A stretch of 64,000 nt of DNA from Diphasiastrum complanatum (GCA_029204225.1 CM055113.1:1343973-1407972); one strand, 5' to 3'; shown: positions 32,379-43,451, numbered from the stretch's first letter. Program-made: numbers and translations. Notes: a model not told the origin generated them from the sequence alone.

Positions 32379-33623
32379 TGTTGTAAAGCTACCTTTACAA
32401 GCTTTACTTGCGGCGCCATCGGCGCCAGCTATGTCCCCGGCGCCAGCAGCGCCCCTGCTGCATCCGGCGCCAATGGCGCCGGCGCCGCTCCCGGCGCCAC
32501 TGTGACCAGAATCCAGCCGGCGCCAAGTTCCTATGGCTGAAAATCTTTGATCGGTTCTAGCGAAGTCCAGAGAGCTCAGATCGATGTGCAATCACCTCAC
32601 ACGATCTAGGCATGATTAAAGGAAGCCTGGGGATCAATAAAATCTAGAGAGAGAAAATGACTTTCTAGAAAGAGAAAATCCTAGAGAGAGAAAAACGTGC
32701 TTTACCAGCTTGGGTAGAGTGCTTGGTATGAGGGGGGGTGCCGAATCACACCAATACTATAGGGGAGTGCGGGTTGCGACTCGGGGCGAGCTCCAACCAA
32801 GTCTCAGCCTCCCTTGCTGGAATGTTGTCATGGCTCTCGCCTTGGCATGCTAGCGCCCCGGAGACTAGGGTCGGTCACACACTTGAAATGTAACCTTCTC
32901 AGATTTATCAATAAAGTGGGATTTTCCTCAAACTGACTCTGATTACCTTCTGGGTTTCAGTGTTCGGTAAAAGCGCCAGTTGTAAGGCCGCTTTCCAAAT
33001 TTTTAATTTGGCACATAGCTGAGGGTCGTATCCCGGGACGCCAGCGGTATGCCGTCGGGACCATTCGGTCCGTGGCGCCAGCGGTATGCTGTCGGGACCA
33101 TTTGGTCCAGGAACTGGTTGTTTCCATATCTGTCGCGGCTTGTGGTTCTGAGTGTTCCTTGCATGAACGTGAATGGGTTAAGCTCTTGGGGAACGGGCTC
33201 TAACCTGTCGGCTGAGTTGGATGGCTTGCTTGGGTGGATGTTACCTGTTTATGGCTGTCCAGTCTGGCGTGGCGCCAGGTTGGCTTCCAGCGCTCGTGAC
33301 GAAGCTTTCAGTTGGTTAAGTCTGATGTAAGTCAGACCGCTTGCTTGGAATGGATGTTACTCGTTTGTAACGAAGCTTCGAGTTGGTTAAGTTTGATGTA
33401 TGTCGGGCGGCTTGCTTGGAGGGAAGTCACCCACATCAGGACCCCCGATCTGGCATGGCGCCAGGTTGGATCTCAATGTTGGTTTTCGGAACTTCATGTT
33501 GGTTAAGTCTGATCGTTGTTGGCGAGTTGGCTGCTTGTATGTCAAGTGGGTTTGGATGGCAAGAGTTGAAGGCTGGGAAGCTAAGTCGTGGTTCCCGGCT
33601 CCCTTTGGGATGCCTGCGCTACA
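32379..33623 (+). repeat. LARD-1 3' LTR-B (1245 bp)
   Basis: Nearly identical to the 5' LTR. It is longer chiefly because of extra GGCGCC units near 32460-32495. Confidence 0.92.
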
Positions 33624-33722
33624 CGTGCTTACACTGTGGGCAGCACCTTGCGCAACGGTTGTCCTAACAAATCCCAAAACGTGGCCATCCCTGTGAGACT
33701 TGCGTAGCTGACCGGCTAGTCG
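33624..33722 (-). other. leader of gypsy A1, PBS-proximal part
   Basis: Resumes the A1 leader after LARD-1. It contains the other half of the split stem-loop unit (CGTGCTTACACTGTGGGCAG, 33624-33643). Confidence 0.8.
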
Positions 33723-33734
33723 GCTCTGATACCA
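33723..33734 (-). other. PBS of gypsy A1
   Basis: Reverse complement of TGGTATCAGAGC, two bases from the LTR end at 33737. Confidence 0.93.
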
Positions 33735-33736
33735 CA

Positions 33737-34654
33737 TGTTGCGCCGGCGCCTCAAAGGGCGCTGGGACTTGAGCGGTTTCCCCAACACGCGCTTAAGTCT
33801 AACATTCATCCATCATGCACTTACGTAAAATCCAACTCAGAAACGTAACAAGCTTAACCATTCATACTTAAAAAAACTGGAATCCCAACCAACACGAAAG
33901 CCAACTCAGAATCCGTCCCCAAAAGGTAACCAAAGGCAAAGACAAGCCACACATGAAACCCAAGGCACAGTGGTCGCCAAACTGACCAATTGGCATAGCG
34001 GCAAGCCCCATGTCGATGAAAGGGACCCTTAGGCGCCAGCGACGCAAAAAGGTTGTAGTAAGGGTCCTTCCACTTGGACCAGTCCCGGAGGCGAAACCGA
34101 AATGGTAATCATCCCCAAGGATCAACTTTATTAGATTTGGAAGAGGTTACATCCATACATAAACTGACCGGTCTCGGGGCCACCAACACATGCTGGGCAT
34201 TGTGCCTGGCTCGTGCTGGTAGAGGGAGCTGAGACCTGGCGACTGGATTCCTGGCGCTGGTTGAGCTGCCCAAGTTTCTGTCTGCCGGACTCCCCCTATA
34301 GTTCTGCTGTGATTCGGCGCACCCCCTCTATTCTGAAACATAGTGCTTTCTGGTAAAGCACACTTTTTTGGACTTAGTTTTTATTTTGCTGATTAAGCCT
34401 GGCAAGCCTGGCAGAATCAGTCTGGCTCCCAGACATGGGTCCCGGGAGCCGTTCCGGTGGCAGAATCAACTTGCTTCCTGACTAGGCCATGACTCGAGCT
34501 CCAGAGCTAGCTCATGACTTGTGACTACTTGACTGGCTCACCACAGGTCGGAGGCTCAGTCCTTGACGTTCTAACTTGCTCTGGGACCTTAGGGAGCGTC
34601 ACCCCTTAGAGTCTTACAGGGCACGCTGGGTGCACCTAAGTCAGCTTTACAACA
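33737..34654 (-). repeat. 5' LTR-A of gypsy A1 (918 bp)
   Basis: A complete LTR, from TGTTGTAAAGCTGACTT at 34654 down to GGCGCCGGCGCAACA at 33737 (element sense). It abuts a truncated LTR-B (34655). Confidence 0.92.
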
Positions 34655-35771
34655 CCAACAACGATCGGACTTAACCAACTTGAAGTTCCGAAAACCAACA
34701 TTGAGATCCAACCTGGCGCCATGCCAGATCGGGGGTCCCGATGAGCAAGTCGCTCGACATATATCAAACTTAACCAATTCGAAGCTTCGTTACAAACGAG
34801 TAACATCCATTCCAAGCAAGCGGTCTGACTTACATCAGACTTAACCAACTGAAAGCTTCGTCACGAGCGCTGTAAGCCAACCTGGCGCCACGCCAAACTG
34901 GACAGCCATAAACAAGTAACGTCCACCCAAGCAAGCCATCCAACTCAGCCGACAGGTTAGAGCCCGTTCCCCAAGAGCTTAACACATTCACGTTCATGCA
35001 AGGAACACTCAGAACCACAAGCCGCAATAGATATGGAAAAAACCAGTTCCTGGACCAAATGGTCCCGACAACATACCGCTGGCGCCACGGACCGAATGGT
35101 CCCGACGGCATACCGCTGGCGTCCCGGGATACGACCCTCAGCTATGTGCCAAGTTAAAAATTTTGAAAGCGGCCTTACAGTTGGCGCTTTTACCGAACAC
35201 TGAAACCCAGAAGGTAATCAGAGTCAGTTTGAGGAAAATCCCACTTTATTGATAAATCTGAGAAGGTTACATTTCAAGTGTGTGACCGAGCCTAGTCTCC
35301 GGGGCGCTAACATGCCAAGGCGAGAGCCATGACAACATTCCAGCAAGGGAGGCTGAGACTTGGTGGAGCTCGCCCTGAGTCGCAACTCGCACTCCCCTAT
35401 AGTATTGGTGTGATTCGGCACCCCCCCTCATACCAAGCACTCTACCCAAGCTGGTAAAGCACGTTTTTCTCTCTCTAAGATTTTCTCTTTCTAGAAAGTC
35501 ATTTTCTCTCTCTAGATTTTATTGATCCCCAGGCTTCCTTTAATCATGCCTAGATCGTGTGAGGTGATTGCACATCGATCTGAGCTCTCTGGACTCCGCT
35601 AGAACCGATCAAAGATTTTCTGCCATAGGAACTTGGCGCCGGCTAGATTCTGGTCACAGTGGCGCCGGGAGCGACGTCGGCACCGTTGGCGTCGGGAGCA
35701 GCAAGAGCGCTGCTGTCGCTGGGGACATAGCTGGCGCCGAAAGTAAAGCCTGTAAAGGTAGCTTTACAACA
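34655..35771 (-). repeat. LARD-2 3' LTR-B, truncated
   Basis: It begins normally at 35771 (element sense TGTTGTAAAGC). It is cut at CCAACAACGATC where LTR-A of A1 starts. Confidence 0.88.
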
Positions 35772-35790
35772 TCCAACCCACCTTTATAAA

Positions 35791-35810
35791 ATCTGATGTC
35801 CTCATCAGAT
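35791..35810 (-). other. pre-PPT stem-loop of LARD-2
   Basis: ATCTGATG (35791-35798), four-base loop, CATCAGAT (35803-35810): the same 8-bp stem as LARD-1 and LARD-3. Confidence 0.85.
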
Positions 35811-37108
35811 GTCAGATTAAAGTAAAGGTGTCTCCCAATTAAAATAACTGTACATTTAAGGTACTTGGCGCAGTACTCAATTTTCTGGCCACTTTTTATT
35901 AACATTTGAAGCTGGCACACCACAAGTCGGAGGCTCAACTCTTTGTACTGAAAAATTACACAACTTGAAAATATATCTTTGTCTGGGAAAAGCGTAGATT
36001 TGATATCGCTTTCGTAAAATCCGAGAACCTTATTAACTGGTGACAGAGGCCTTTCTTTGAAATGTTCGCCCCTGTCGCTTCTGACTTTCGACTTTGGAAC
36101 TCCTTTGAGCTCCTGATTTGTCCTTGATGCACTTTGTGTTGAGCTCCCTGAGCTCCAGATTTGTTCAGTTCCGCACAGGTATCAAGTCTCCCTGAGCCGA
36201 AGGATTTATCGTTTGATTGCCCACTTTATGGTCCACTCCGTGCCTTGTTGCTTCTGCACCTTGATTTCTCTCCTTGTCCCAGCCTGATCTTGATACTTTT
36301 CCATCTTGGCTCTTTAAGGTAGGCAAAGATTGAGTACTCCGCAATGCACCTCTCACTTAGCTTGAAGTAGCTCTTTGAATCAGCCCAAATGTAACCATTG
36401 ACCTCGTGGAAAGCCAAAGGGTCGCAGCAGTTTGATCCGCATCCGAACTATCTCTTCGCGTTTGTTTGAAGCACCATGTCCGTCGCGCAAAACTTGACTT
36501 TCACAATTCCATCACTGGTCAGTTGCCTCACAGTCAAAACAAGAAGTGTACATCGAGCTTGGCTTCAAGTAGCTCTCTTTGAATCAGACACATGCACCCA
36601 GAGTTTGCACTAGTCCGATCTCAATGCGAACTGTCACTTAGCGTCCGTTCGAAATACCAAGTCTCTCATGCAAGACTCAACTTTCACAGTTCCTTCATTG
36701 ATCAGCTCCCTTACACGTAACACAAGCCAATGTACTCATATGTTTCCTCATCATTGCTGGCCCAGAGAAAGCCTATAACAAACTTTCCTTTCCACAACAA
36801 AAACTGGTCAACTTATTAGGTCCAAAGTTCGCCAGTCTCCTCGTGTGAGTATGGCTAGGTCACCTTGAAATTGCCCCCATTTTGATCAACTTTCATTCAA
36901 AATTTGCCCCAAGAGAGAGGTTTGTGTGATAGTTCCCCTCCACTTATAAAATCAGCTGATCGGACTTAGAGTAGAGTTCTTCGGACAAAAAGCCTTTCCA
37001 ACACTTTGCTTCCCATCTGCTAGGATTATGGCTCGATCCAACTTGTTGCCAATCTCTGAAGAGGATCCTAGTCTTTTTCACCTTTGAGGAAAAACCCAAC
37101 TGATACTG

Positions 37109-37862
37109 GATATCACCCATGCTCAGTGAGTTTCAGTTTCTTCGGTGGCCGTCCCAAAATGAAGACCAACTGCTATAGAAGATCTCCCCTGAAATTGCCC
37201 TTTCCAACTTTTGACTTCCTACTTGCGTCTGGTGGGCATTGTCGCAAATGAAACTAACCCAAGAAACAGGCTAGCCATCCATCCTTTGCAAACATTGAGT
37301 CGTTTCGTTGTCGTTCACGTGCGAGTACTTGAACTGCAAATCCGCCGCACAGATTCTGGATATCGCCCATGCTTACTGAGTTTCAGTTCCGAAGGTGGCC
37401 GTCCCAAAATGAAGACCAACTGCTCCATAGAAGATCTCCCCTGAAATTGCCCTTTCCAACTTTTGACTTCCTGCTTGCGTCTGGTGGCATTGTCGCAAAT
37501 GAAACTAACCCAAGAAACATGCTAGCCATCCATCCTTTGCAAACATTGAGTCGTTTCGTTGTCGTTCACGTGCGAGTACTTGAACTGCAAATCCGCCGCA
37601 CAAATTCTGGATATCGCCCATGCTTAGTGAGTTTCAGTTCCGAAGGTGGCCGTCCCAAAATGAAGACCAACTGCTCCATAGAAGATCTCCCCTGAAATGG
37701 CCCTTTCCAACTTTTGACTTCTTGCTTCCGTCTGGTGGGCGTTGTCGCAAAATGAAACTAACCCAAGAAACAGGCTAGCCATCCATCCTTTGCAAGCATT
37801 GAGTCGTTTCGTTGTCATTTACGTGTGAGTACTTGAACTGCAAATCCGCTCCACAGATTCTG
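37109..37862 (-). repeat. three tandem 250-bp repeats in LARD-2
   Basis: Units of about 37109-37358, 37359-37609 and 37610-37862, homologous to 30540-31041 and 46088-46589. Confidence 0.88.
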
Positions 37863-38119
37863 TAGTCCTCTTTGTTTGATGGTATCAGCCTTCAAAAGAA
37901 AAGGTTCATTCTCGAGCCATCAGCTCCTTGTATCACAAGCAATCATGCAAACCAGGCAAAGCACGAGTACTAAGACTCACCACAAATACATACAAGTAAG
38001 ACACTCAGGTAGGTTTACTAACAAGTAACAAAGAGAAGGTCCCCCTTTGAGATGGTCCTGACAACGGACCTTTGCCTGGCCGCGTCCATACAAATCGATC
38101 ACGGAATCAGCCCACATAG

Positions 38120-38600
38120 GACACCCCTCCAACCATCCGTGCTTTCACCATTAAGCATCACATTGCCTCAGTAACGCCCCACCACTTTTTGGTCCATAGC
38201 CCTTATAGCTAAACGATCGGCAGCTATCCCGCACCGGCAGCTAACCACCCGTGCTTTACACCCGAATTCGAGCAGCATCTCTGTATCAATGGATAACCCG
38301 TACAATTCGAATATGTTGCCCACCGTCCCACAAGGTACAGACCGTGCTTTCACCTCCCTAGGCTGCACTTTGCGTCATCCGTCCTACCTGCAGACAGCGC
38401 CAGGCCCGAACCGTGAGAACTGACCGTGCTTACACCTCAAGGGCAGCACCTTGACTCATCAAGTTCCCCGTTCTGCCGACCACCCCGACCGTGGACGCAC
38501 CCGTGCTCACAATGTGGGCAGCACCTTGCACAACAGTTGTCTTGATGAACCCCAAACCGTGGCCATTTCCGTGAGATCCGCATAGCTGACTGGCCAGTCG
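38120..38600 (-). other. LARD-2 leader with five stem-loops
   Basis: On the plus strand the CGTGCTTTCACC/CGTGCTTACACC motifs near 38139, 38249, 38343, 38427 and 38503 are each followed by a GCAGCAC-like partner. The whole corresponds to 29802-30360. Confidence 0.78.
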
Positions 38601-38612
38601 GCTCTGATACCA
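38601..38612 (-). other. PBS of LARD-2
   Basis: Reverse complement of TGGTATCAGAGC, two bases from the LTR end. Confidence 0.93.
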
Positions 38613-38614
38613 CA

Positions 38615-39851
38615 TGTAGCGCAGGCATCCCAAAGGGAGCCGGGAACCACGACTTAGCTTCCCAGCCTTCAACTCTTGCCATCCAAACCCACTTGACATA
38701 CAAGCAGCCAACTCGCCAACAACGATCAGACTTAACCAACTTGAAGTTCCGAGAACCAACATTGAGATCCAACCTGGCGCCATGCCAGATCGGGGGTCCC
38801 GATGTGGGTGACTTCCCTCCAAGCAAGCCGCCCGACATACATCAAACTTAACCAACTCGAAGCTTCTTTAAAAACGAGTAACATCCATTCCAAGCAAGCG
38901 GTCTGACTTACATCAGACTTAACCAACTGAAAGCTTCGTCACGAGCGCTGGAAGCCAACCTGGCGCCACGCCAGACTGGACAGCCATAAACAAGTAACGT
39001 CCACCCAAGCAATCCATCCAACTCAGCCGACAGGTTAGAGCCCGTTCCCCAAGAGCTTAACCCATTCACGTTCATGCAAGGAACACTCAGAATCACAAGC
39101 AGCGACAGATATGGAAACAACCAGTTCCTGGACCAAATGGTCCCAACAGCATACCGCTGGCGCCACGGACCGAATGGTCCCGATGGCATACCGCTGGCAT
39201 CCCGGGATACGACCCTCAGCTATGTTAAAAATTTTGAAAGCGGCCTTACAACTGGCGCTTTTACCGAACACTGAAACCTAGAAAGTAATTAGAGTCAGTT
39301 TGAGGAAAATCCCACTTTATTGATAAATCTGAGAAGGTTACATTTCAAATGTGTGACCGACCCTAGTCTCCGGGGCGCTAGCATGCCAAGGCGAGAACCA
39401 TGACAACATTCCAGCAAGGGAGGTTGAGACTTGGTTGGAGCTTGCCCTGAGTCGCAACCCGCACTCCCCTATAGTATTGGTGTGATTCGGCACCCCCCTC
39501 ATACCAAGCACTCTACCCAAGCTGGTAAAGCACATTTTTCTCTCTCTAGGATTTTCTCTTTCTAGAAAGTCATTTTCTCTCTCTAGATTTTATTAATCCC
39601 CAGGCTTCCTTTAATCATGCCTAGATCGTGTGAGGTGATTGCACATCGATCTGAGCTCTCTGGACTCTGCTAGAACCGATCAAAAATTTTCTGCCATAGG
39701 AACTTGGCGCCGGTTGGATTCTGGTCACAGTGGCGTCGAGAGCGATGCCGGCGCTGTTGGCGCCGGGAGCAGCAAGAGCGCTGCAGGCGCCGCGGACATA
39801 GCTGGTGCCGATGGTGCCGGAAGTAAAGCTTGTAAAGGTAGCTTTGCAACA
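38615..39851 (-). repeat. LARD-2 5' LTR-B (1237 bp)
   Basis: Complete LTR-B in minus orientation; one change near the start (TGTTGCAAAGC instead of TGTTGTAAAGC). Point differences from LARD-1 and LARD-3 are more frequent than among those two. Confidence 0.9.
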
Positions 39852-39856
39852 CCAAC

Positions 39857-40388
39857 TGTATGCTGTCGGGACCATTTGGTCCAGGAACTGGTTGTCTCCA
39901 TATCTGTCGCGGCTTGTGCTTCTGAGTGTTCCTTGCATGAACGTGAATGGGTTAAGCTCTTGGGGAACGGGCTCTAACCTGTCGGCTGAGTTGGATGGCT
40001 TGCTTGGGTGGATGTTACTTGTTTATGGCTGTCCAGTCTGGCGTGGCGCCAGGTTGGTTTCCAGCGCTCGTGACGAAGCTTTCAGTTGGTTAAGTCTGAT
40101 GTAAGTCAGACCGCTTGCTTGGAATGCGTTTGTAACGAAGCTTCGAGTTGGTCAAGTTTGATGTATGTCGAGCGGCTTGCTTGGAGGGAAGTCACCCACA
40201 TCGGGACCCCCGATCTGGCATGGCGCCAGGTTGGATCTCAATGTTGGTTTTTGGAACTTCAAGTTGGTTAAGTCTGATCGTTGTTGGCGAGTTGGCTGCT
40301 TGTATGTCAAGTGGGTTTGGACGGCAAGAGTTGAAGGCTGGGAAGCTAAGTCGTGGTTCCCGGCTCCCTTTGGGATGCCTGCGCTACA
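39857..40388 (+). repeat. LTR-B #0, tail fragment
   Basis: The right half of an LTR-B in plus orientation, ending GCGCTACA. It is followed by CGTCG and then the last eight bases of LTR-A #1, so it is the other end of the copy whose head is 24376-24449. The middle of this LTR is missing. Confidence 0.75.
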
Positions 40389-40403
40389 CGTCGGCGCAAC
40401 ATG

Positions 40404-40415
40404 TGGTATCAGAGC
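40404..40415 (+). other. PBS of gypsy A2
   Basis: TGGTATCAGAGC, two bases after the LTR-A end GCGCAACA (40394-40401). Confidence 0.93.
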
Positions 40416-40956
40416 CGACTAGCTGGCCAGCTACGCAAGTCTCACAAGGATGGCAAAGCACGGGTGCGTCCACAATCGGGGTGGTCGATAGAACGGGGGA
40501 CTTGATGAGGCAAGGTGTTGCCCTTGAGGTGTAAGCACGGTCAGTTTCCGCGGTTCGGGCCTGGCGCCGTCTGCACGTAGGATAGATGAGGCAATGTGCT
40601 GTGATTAGGTTGGTGAAAGTAGAGTCTGTGCCATGTGGGGTGCGGGGTGACATATTCGAACTGTACGGGATAACCATTGATACAGAGATGCTGCTCGAAT
40701 TCGGGTGTAAAGCACGGGTGGTTAGTTGCCGGTGCGGGATAGCTGCCGATCGTTTAGCTATAAGGGCTATCGACCAAAAAGTGGTGGGGCGTGACTGAGG
40801 CAATGTGCTGCTTAATGGTGAAAGCACGGATGGTTCGATGGATGTTTTCCCATGGGCTAATTCTGTGATAGATTTGAGTGGGCACGGCTAGGCAAAGGTC
40901 CTACGTCTGGTCTCAAGGGGAATGTGGCTTGAGAGGGATCCTCTGTGTTTGCTTTG
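40416..40956 (+). other. leader of gypsy A2
   Basis: Homologous to the A1 and LARD leaders and containing several AAGCACGG/GTGCTG stem-loop units. Unit 1 has lost its left arm by a short deletion near 40448. It joins integrase directly at about 40957. Confidence 0.75.
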
Positions 40957-42299
40957 GTTGGAAGAAAGTCTTGCGAGAACATCATGACGTACTAGCCGCC
41001 GGACATCCAGGGGTGAATCACATGTATGAACTTCTCAAAAGAGGCTTCTATTGGCCAGGTATGTGGGCAGACGTTGAATCCTATGTGCAAACATGTCCGA
41101 CATGTCAACAAGTGAAGGTGGAACCGCTAGCTCTAGCAGGACTACTCCAACCATTACCGGTACCAGCATACCCATGGGATTCGGTGAGCATGGATTTTAT
41201 TGTTCAACTACCACGGTGCCAAGGCTTCGACTCAATTTATGTGGTGGTTGACCGCTTTTCGAAGCAAGTTCATCTGTTACCAACTAAAATTTCAGTGACA
41301 GCTGAAGAAGTGGCAAGGTTATTTTTCAAATGTGTCTTCAAATACCATGGCCTGCCTAGAACAATTAACCGAGACACCAAGTTCGTCGGAAAGTTTTGGA
41401 CTTGTCTATTTCGCCTCGTGGGAACTGGACTGAATTTCAGCACTGCATATCACCCTCAGACGGATGGGCAAACGGAACGAGTCAATCGACAGATTGAACA
41501 ATATTTACGAAATTAGTTCGCTTGGGACCAATTCGATTGGGTCAACTACTTGGATATTCTCGAGTTTGCACATAACAACCAAGTGAACAAATCTATTGGA
41601 AGGGCACCCTTCGAGATAAGCAATGGTCGGCTACCGATTGTTCCAAGCTCTTTTCTTACAGGCGTGTAGGAAACACCAGTACCCACTGTGGAGGAATTCG
41701 TCAATGAGTGGCACACAAAACTGACAGAGGTGAAGTCATATTTAGAGCAGTCACAAAGGAGTATGGCAGCTGACGTAAACCCACATCGACAAGAACTGGA
41801 ATTTGAGGAAGGTGATCAACTATGGCTGAACACAAAGAATATTGCGTTACCAAAAGGTTTCTCTCATAAGTTCGTTCGACCTTATGCGGGACCATATTAT
41901 GTCACCAAGAAGATCAACCCAGTGGCTTACCGATTGGTGCTGCCATCCAGCTTGGATATACACAATGTGTTTCATATCTCATTACTCAAACGGTACAAAC
42001 CAGATGTGCGATTTGATAGGCAGCACGAACTCCGTCACCCACCAACGACACTTGATGATACGAAGAGGCAGCTTGTACCAGAACAATTATTGACACATAG
42101 AAAGCGAACTGGCATTCAACGTGAATATCTAGTGAAGTGGCTACGAGCTCCACTCATTGAGGCTTCTTGGGAGTACGAAGACAAACTTAAGGAGGGAGCC
42201 CCTGAAGTACTAGCAGATTATCTACTGAAGAACCAACGCAATAGCCGTTTTCCTAGATCGGCACACAAAGCACTACCTGGCGGCATGCCTCCTACATAA
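40957..42299 (+). pseudogene. gypsy A2 pol remnant: integrase and chromodomain
   Basis: The frame begins just before the integrase zinc finger (HHDVLAAGHPGVNHMYELL) and runs to the chromodomain-like end, closely matching A1. Two in-frame TAG stops (41514-41516 and 41667-41669) break it. The residues around the second catalytic aspartate are deleted: A1 has TIISDRDTKF, A2 has TINRDTKF, so the integrase could not be active even without the stops. RT and RNase H are absent, since the leader is fused directly to this point. Its A1 counterpart is deleted differently, showing independent internal losses. Confidence 0.92.
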
Positions 42300-42503
42300 A
42301 CATTCATGGCCATTCTGAAGTTCAAGGAACTTCCAGGTATCTTTCTTAAGTTTGTCAATAAATCACTTGCAGCTTTACACAGGTTTTACATAAGTGAACT
42401 TTATCTACACTTTTCCTGTGCTACTGCCAATGTATTTTTTAATTCAAAGTTGTTAAGGCCAGTGAATTAAGCCCGTGCCATACATCCTAGGTCTAGTTTG
42501 GCC

Positions 42504-42539
42504 CTGATGAGGACATCAGCTTTTTCAAACGAGGGGAGG
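42504..42539 (+). other. pre-PPT stem-loop and purine tract of A2
   Basis: CTGATG (42504-42509), loop AGGA, CATCAG (42514-42519), then GAGGGGAGG (42531-42539). Five or six bases (TGTTG region) are missing at the LTR start. Confidence 0.82.
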
Positions 42540-43451
42540 TAAAGCTGACTCAGGTGCACCCAGCGTGCCCTGTAAGACTCTAAGGGGTGACGCTCCCCAA
42601 GGTCCCAGAGCAAGTTAGAACGTCAAGGGCTGAGCCTCCGACCTGTGGTGAGCCAGTCAAGTAGTCAAAAGTCATGAGCTAGCTCTGGAGCTCGAGTCAT
42701 GGCCTAGTCAGGAAGCAAGTTGATTCTGCTGCCGGGACGGCTCCCGGGACCCATGTCCGGGAGCCAGACTGATTCTGCCAGGCTTGCCAGGCTTAATCAG
42801 CAAAATAAAAACTAAGTCCTAAAAAGCGTGCTTTACCAGAAAGCACCATGTTTCAGAATAGAGGGGGTGCGCCAAATCACAACAGAACTACAGGGGGAGT
42901 CCGGCAGACAAAAACTTGGGTAGCTCAACCAGCGCCGGGAATCCAGTCACCAAGTCTCAGCTCCCTCTACCAGCACGAGCCAGGCACAATGCCCAGCACG
43001 TGTTGGTGGCCCCGAGACCGGTCAGTCTATGTATGAATGTAACCTCTTCCAAATCTAATAAAGTTGATCCTTGGGGATGATTACCATTTCGGTTTCGCCT
43101 CCGGGACTGGTCCAAGTGGAAGGACCCTTACTACAACCTCTTTGCATCGCCGACGCCTAAGGGTCCCTGTCATCGACATGGGGCTTGCCGCTATGCCAAT
43201 TGATCAGTTTGGCGACCACTATGCCTTGAGTTTCATGTGTGGCTTGTCTTTGCCTTTGGTTACCTTTGGGGACAAATTCTGAGTTGGCTTTTGGGTTGGT
43301 TGGGATTCCAGTTTTCTTAAGTCTGAATGGTTAAGCTTGTTACGTTTCTGAGTTGGCTTTTACGTAAGTGCATGATGGATGAATGTTAGATTGAAGCACG
43401 TGTTGGGAAAACCGCTCAAGTACCAGCGCCCTTTGAGGTGCCGGCGCAACA
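42540..43451 (+). repeat. 3' LTR-A of gypsy A2
   Basis: From TAAAGCTGACTCAGG (start slightly truncated) to GGTGCCGGCGCAACA. Confidence 0.9.

Larger units (their letters stand above)
28569..33623 (+). mobile_element. LARD-1, complete non-autonomous LTR element (5055 bp)
   Basis: Two nearly identical LTR-B copies (28569-29787 and 32379-33623) enclose 2.6 kb without gag or pol. PBS at 29790-29801 and purine tract at 32365-32378 are present. The 5-bp direct repeat CGTGC flanks it (28564-28568 and 33624-33628). Deleting the element and one repeat restores the A1 leader, matching the unbroken sequence at about 38490-38525. The LTRs differ mainly by a GGCGCC-array indel, indicating very recent insertion. 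It fits the class of large retrotransposon derivatives. Confidence 0.93.
24450..34654 (-). mobile_element. gypsy A1, internally deleted chromovirus-like element, minus strand
   Basis: Reading leftward: 5' LTR-A (33737-34654), PBS (33723-33734), leader (33722-33629 and 28568-27971, split by LARD-1), pol (27970-25340), stem-loop (25121-25136), polypurine tract (25100-25110), truncated 3' LTR-A (25099-24450). gag and protease are missing. RT before integrase and a C-terminal chromodomain-like region define Ty3/gypsy chromovirus type. Confidence 0.88.
34655..39851 (-). mobile_element. LARD-2, non-autonomous LTR element, minus strand
   Basis: Reading leftward: 5' LTR-B (39851-38615), PBS (38612-38601), five-stem-loop leader (38560-38120), three tandem 250-bp repeats, the unrecognised internal region, stem-loop, purine tract and 3' LTR-B (35771-34655) missing its last 120 bp or so. 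About 140 bp longer than its sisters despite the truncation because of the third tandem repeat. Confidence 0.9.
22564..43451 (+). mobile_element. gypsy A2, plus strand, containing the nested block
   Basis: The 5' LTR-A #1 (22564-23418, 24344-24375, 40394-40401), PBS (40404-40415), leader, pol remnant (40957-42299), stem-loop (42504-42519), purine tract (42531-42539) and 3' LTR-A (42540-43451) occur in order once the insertions are subtracted. gag, protease, RT and RNase H are deleted. No 5-bp target duplication was found; instead a 105-bp repeat flanks it. Confidence 0.75.

Noticed and set aside
34655-39856. CCAAC at 34655-34659 and 39852-39856 as target duplication of LARD-2
   Set aside because: The left CCAAC is part of the LTR-B sequence itself (CCAACAACGATC in all copies), and the LTR there is truncated, so the match is not evidence of a duplication.
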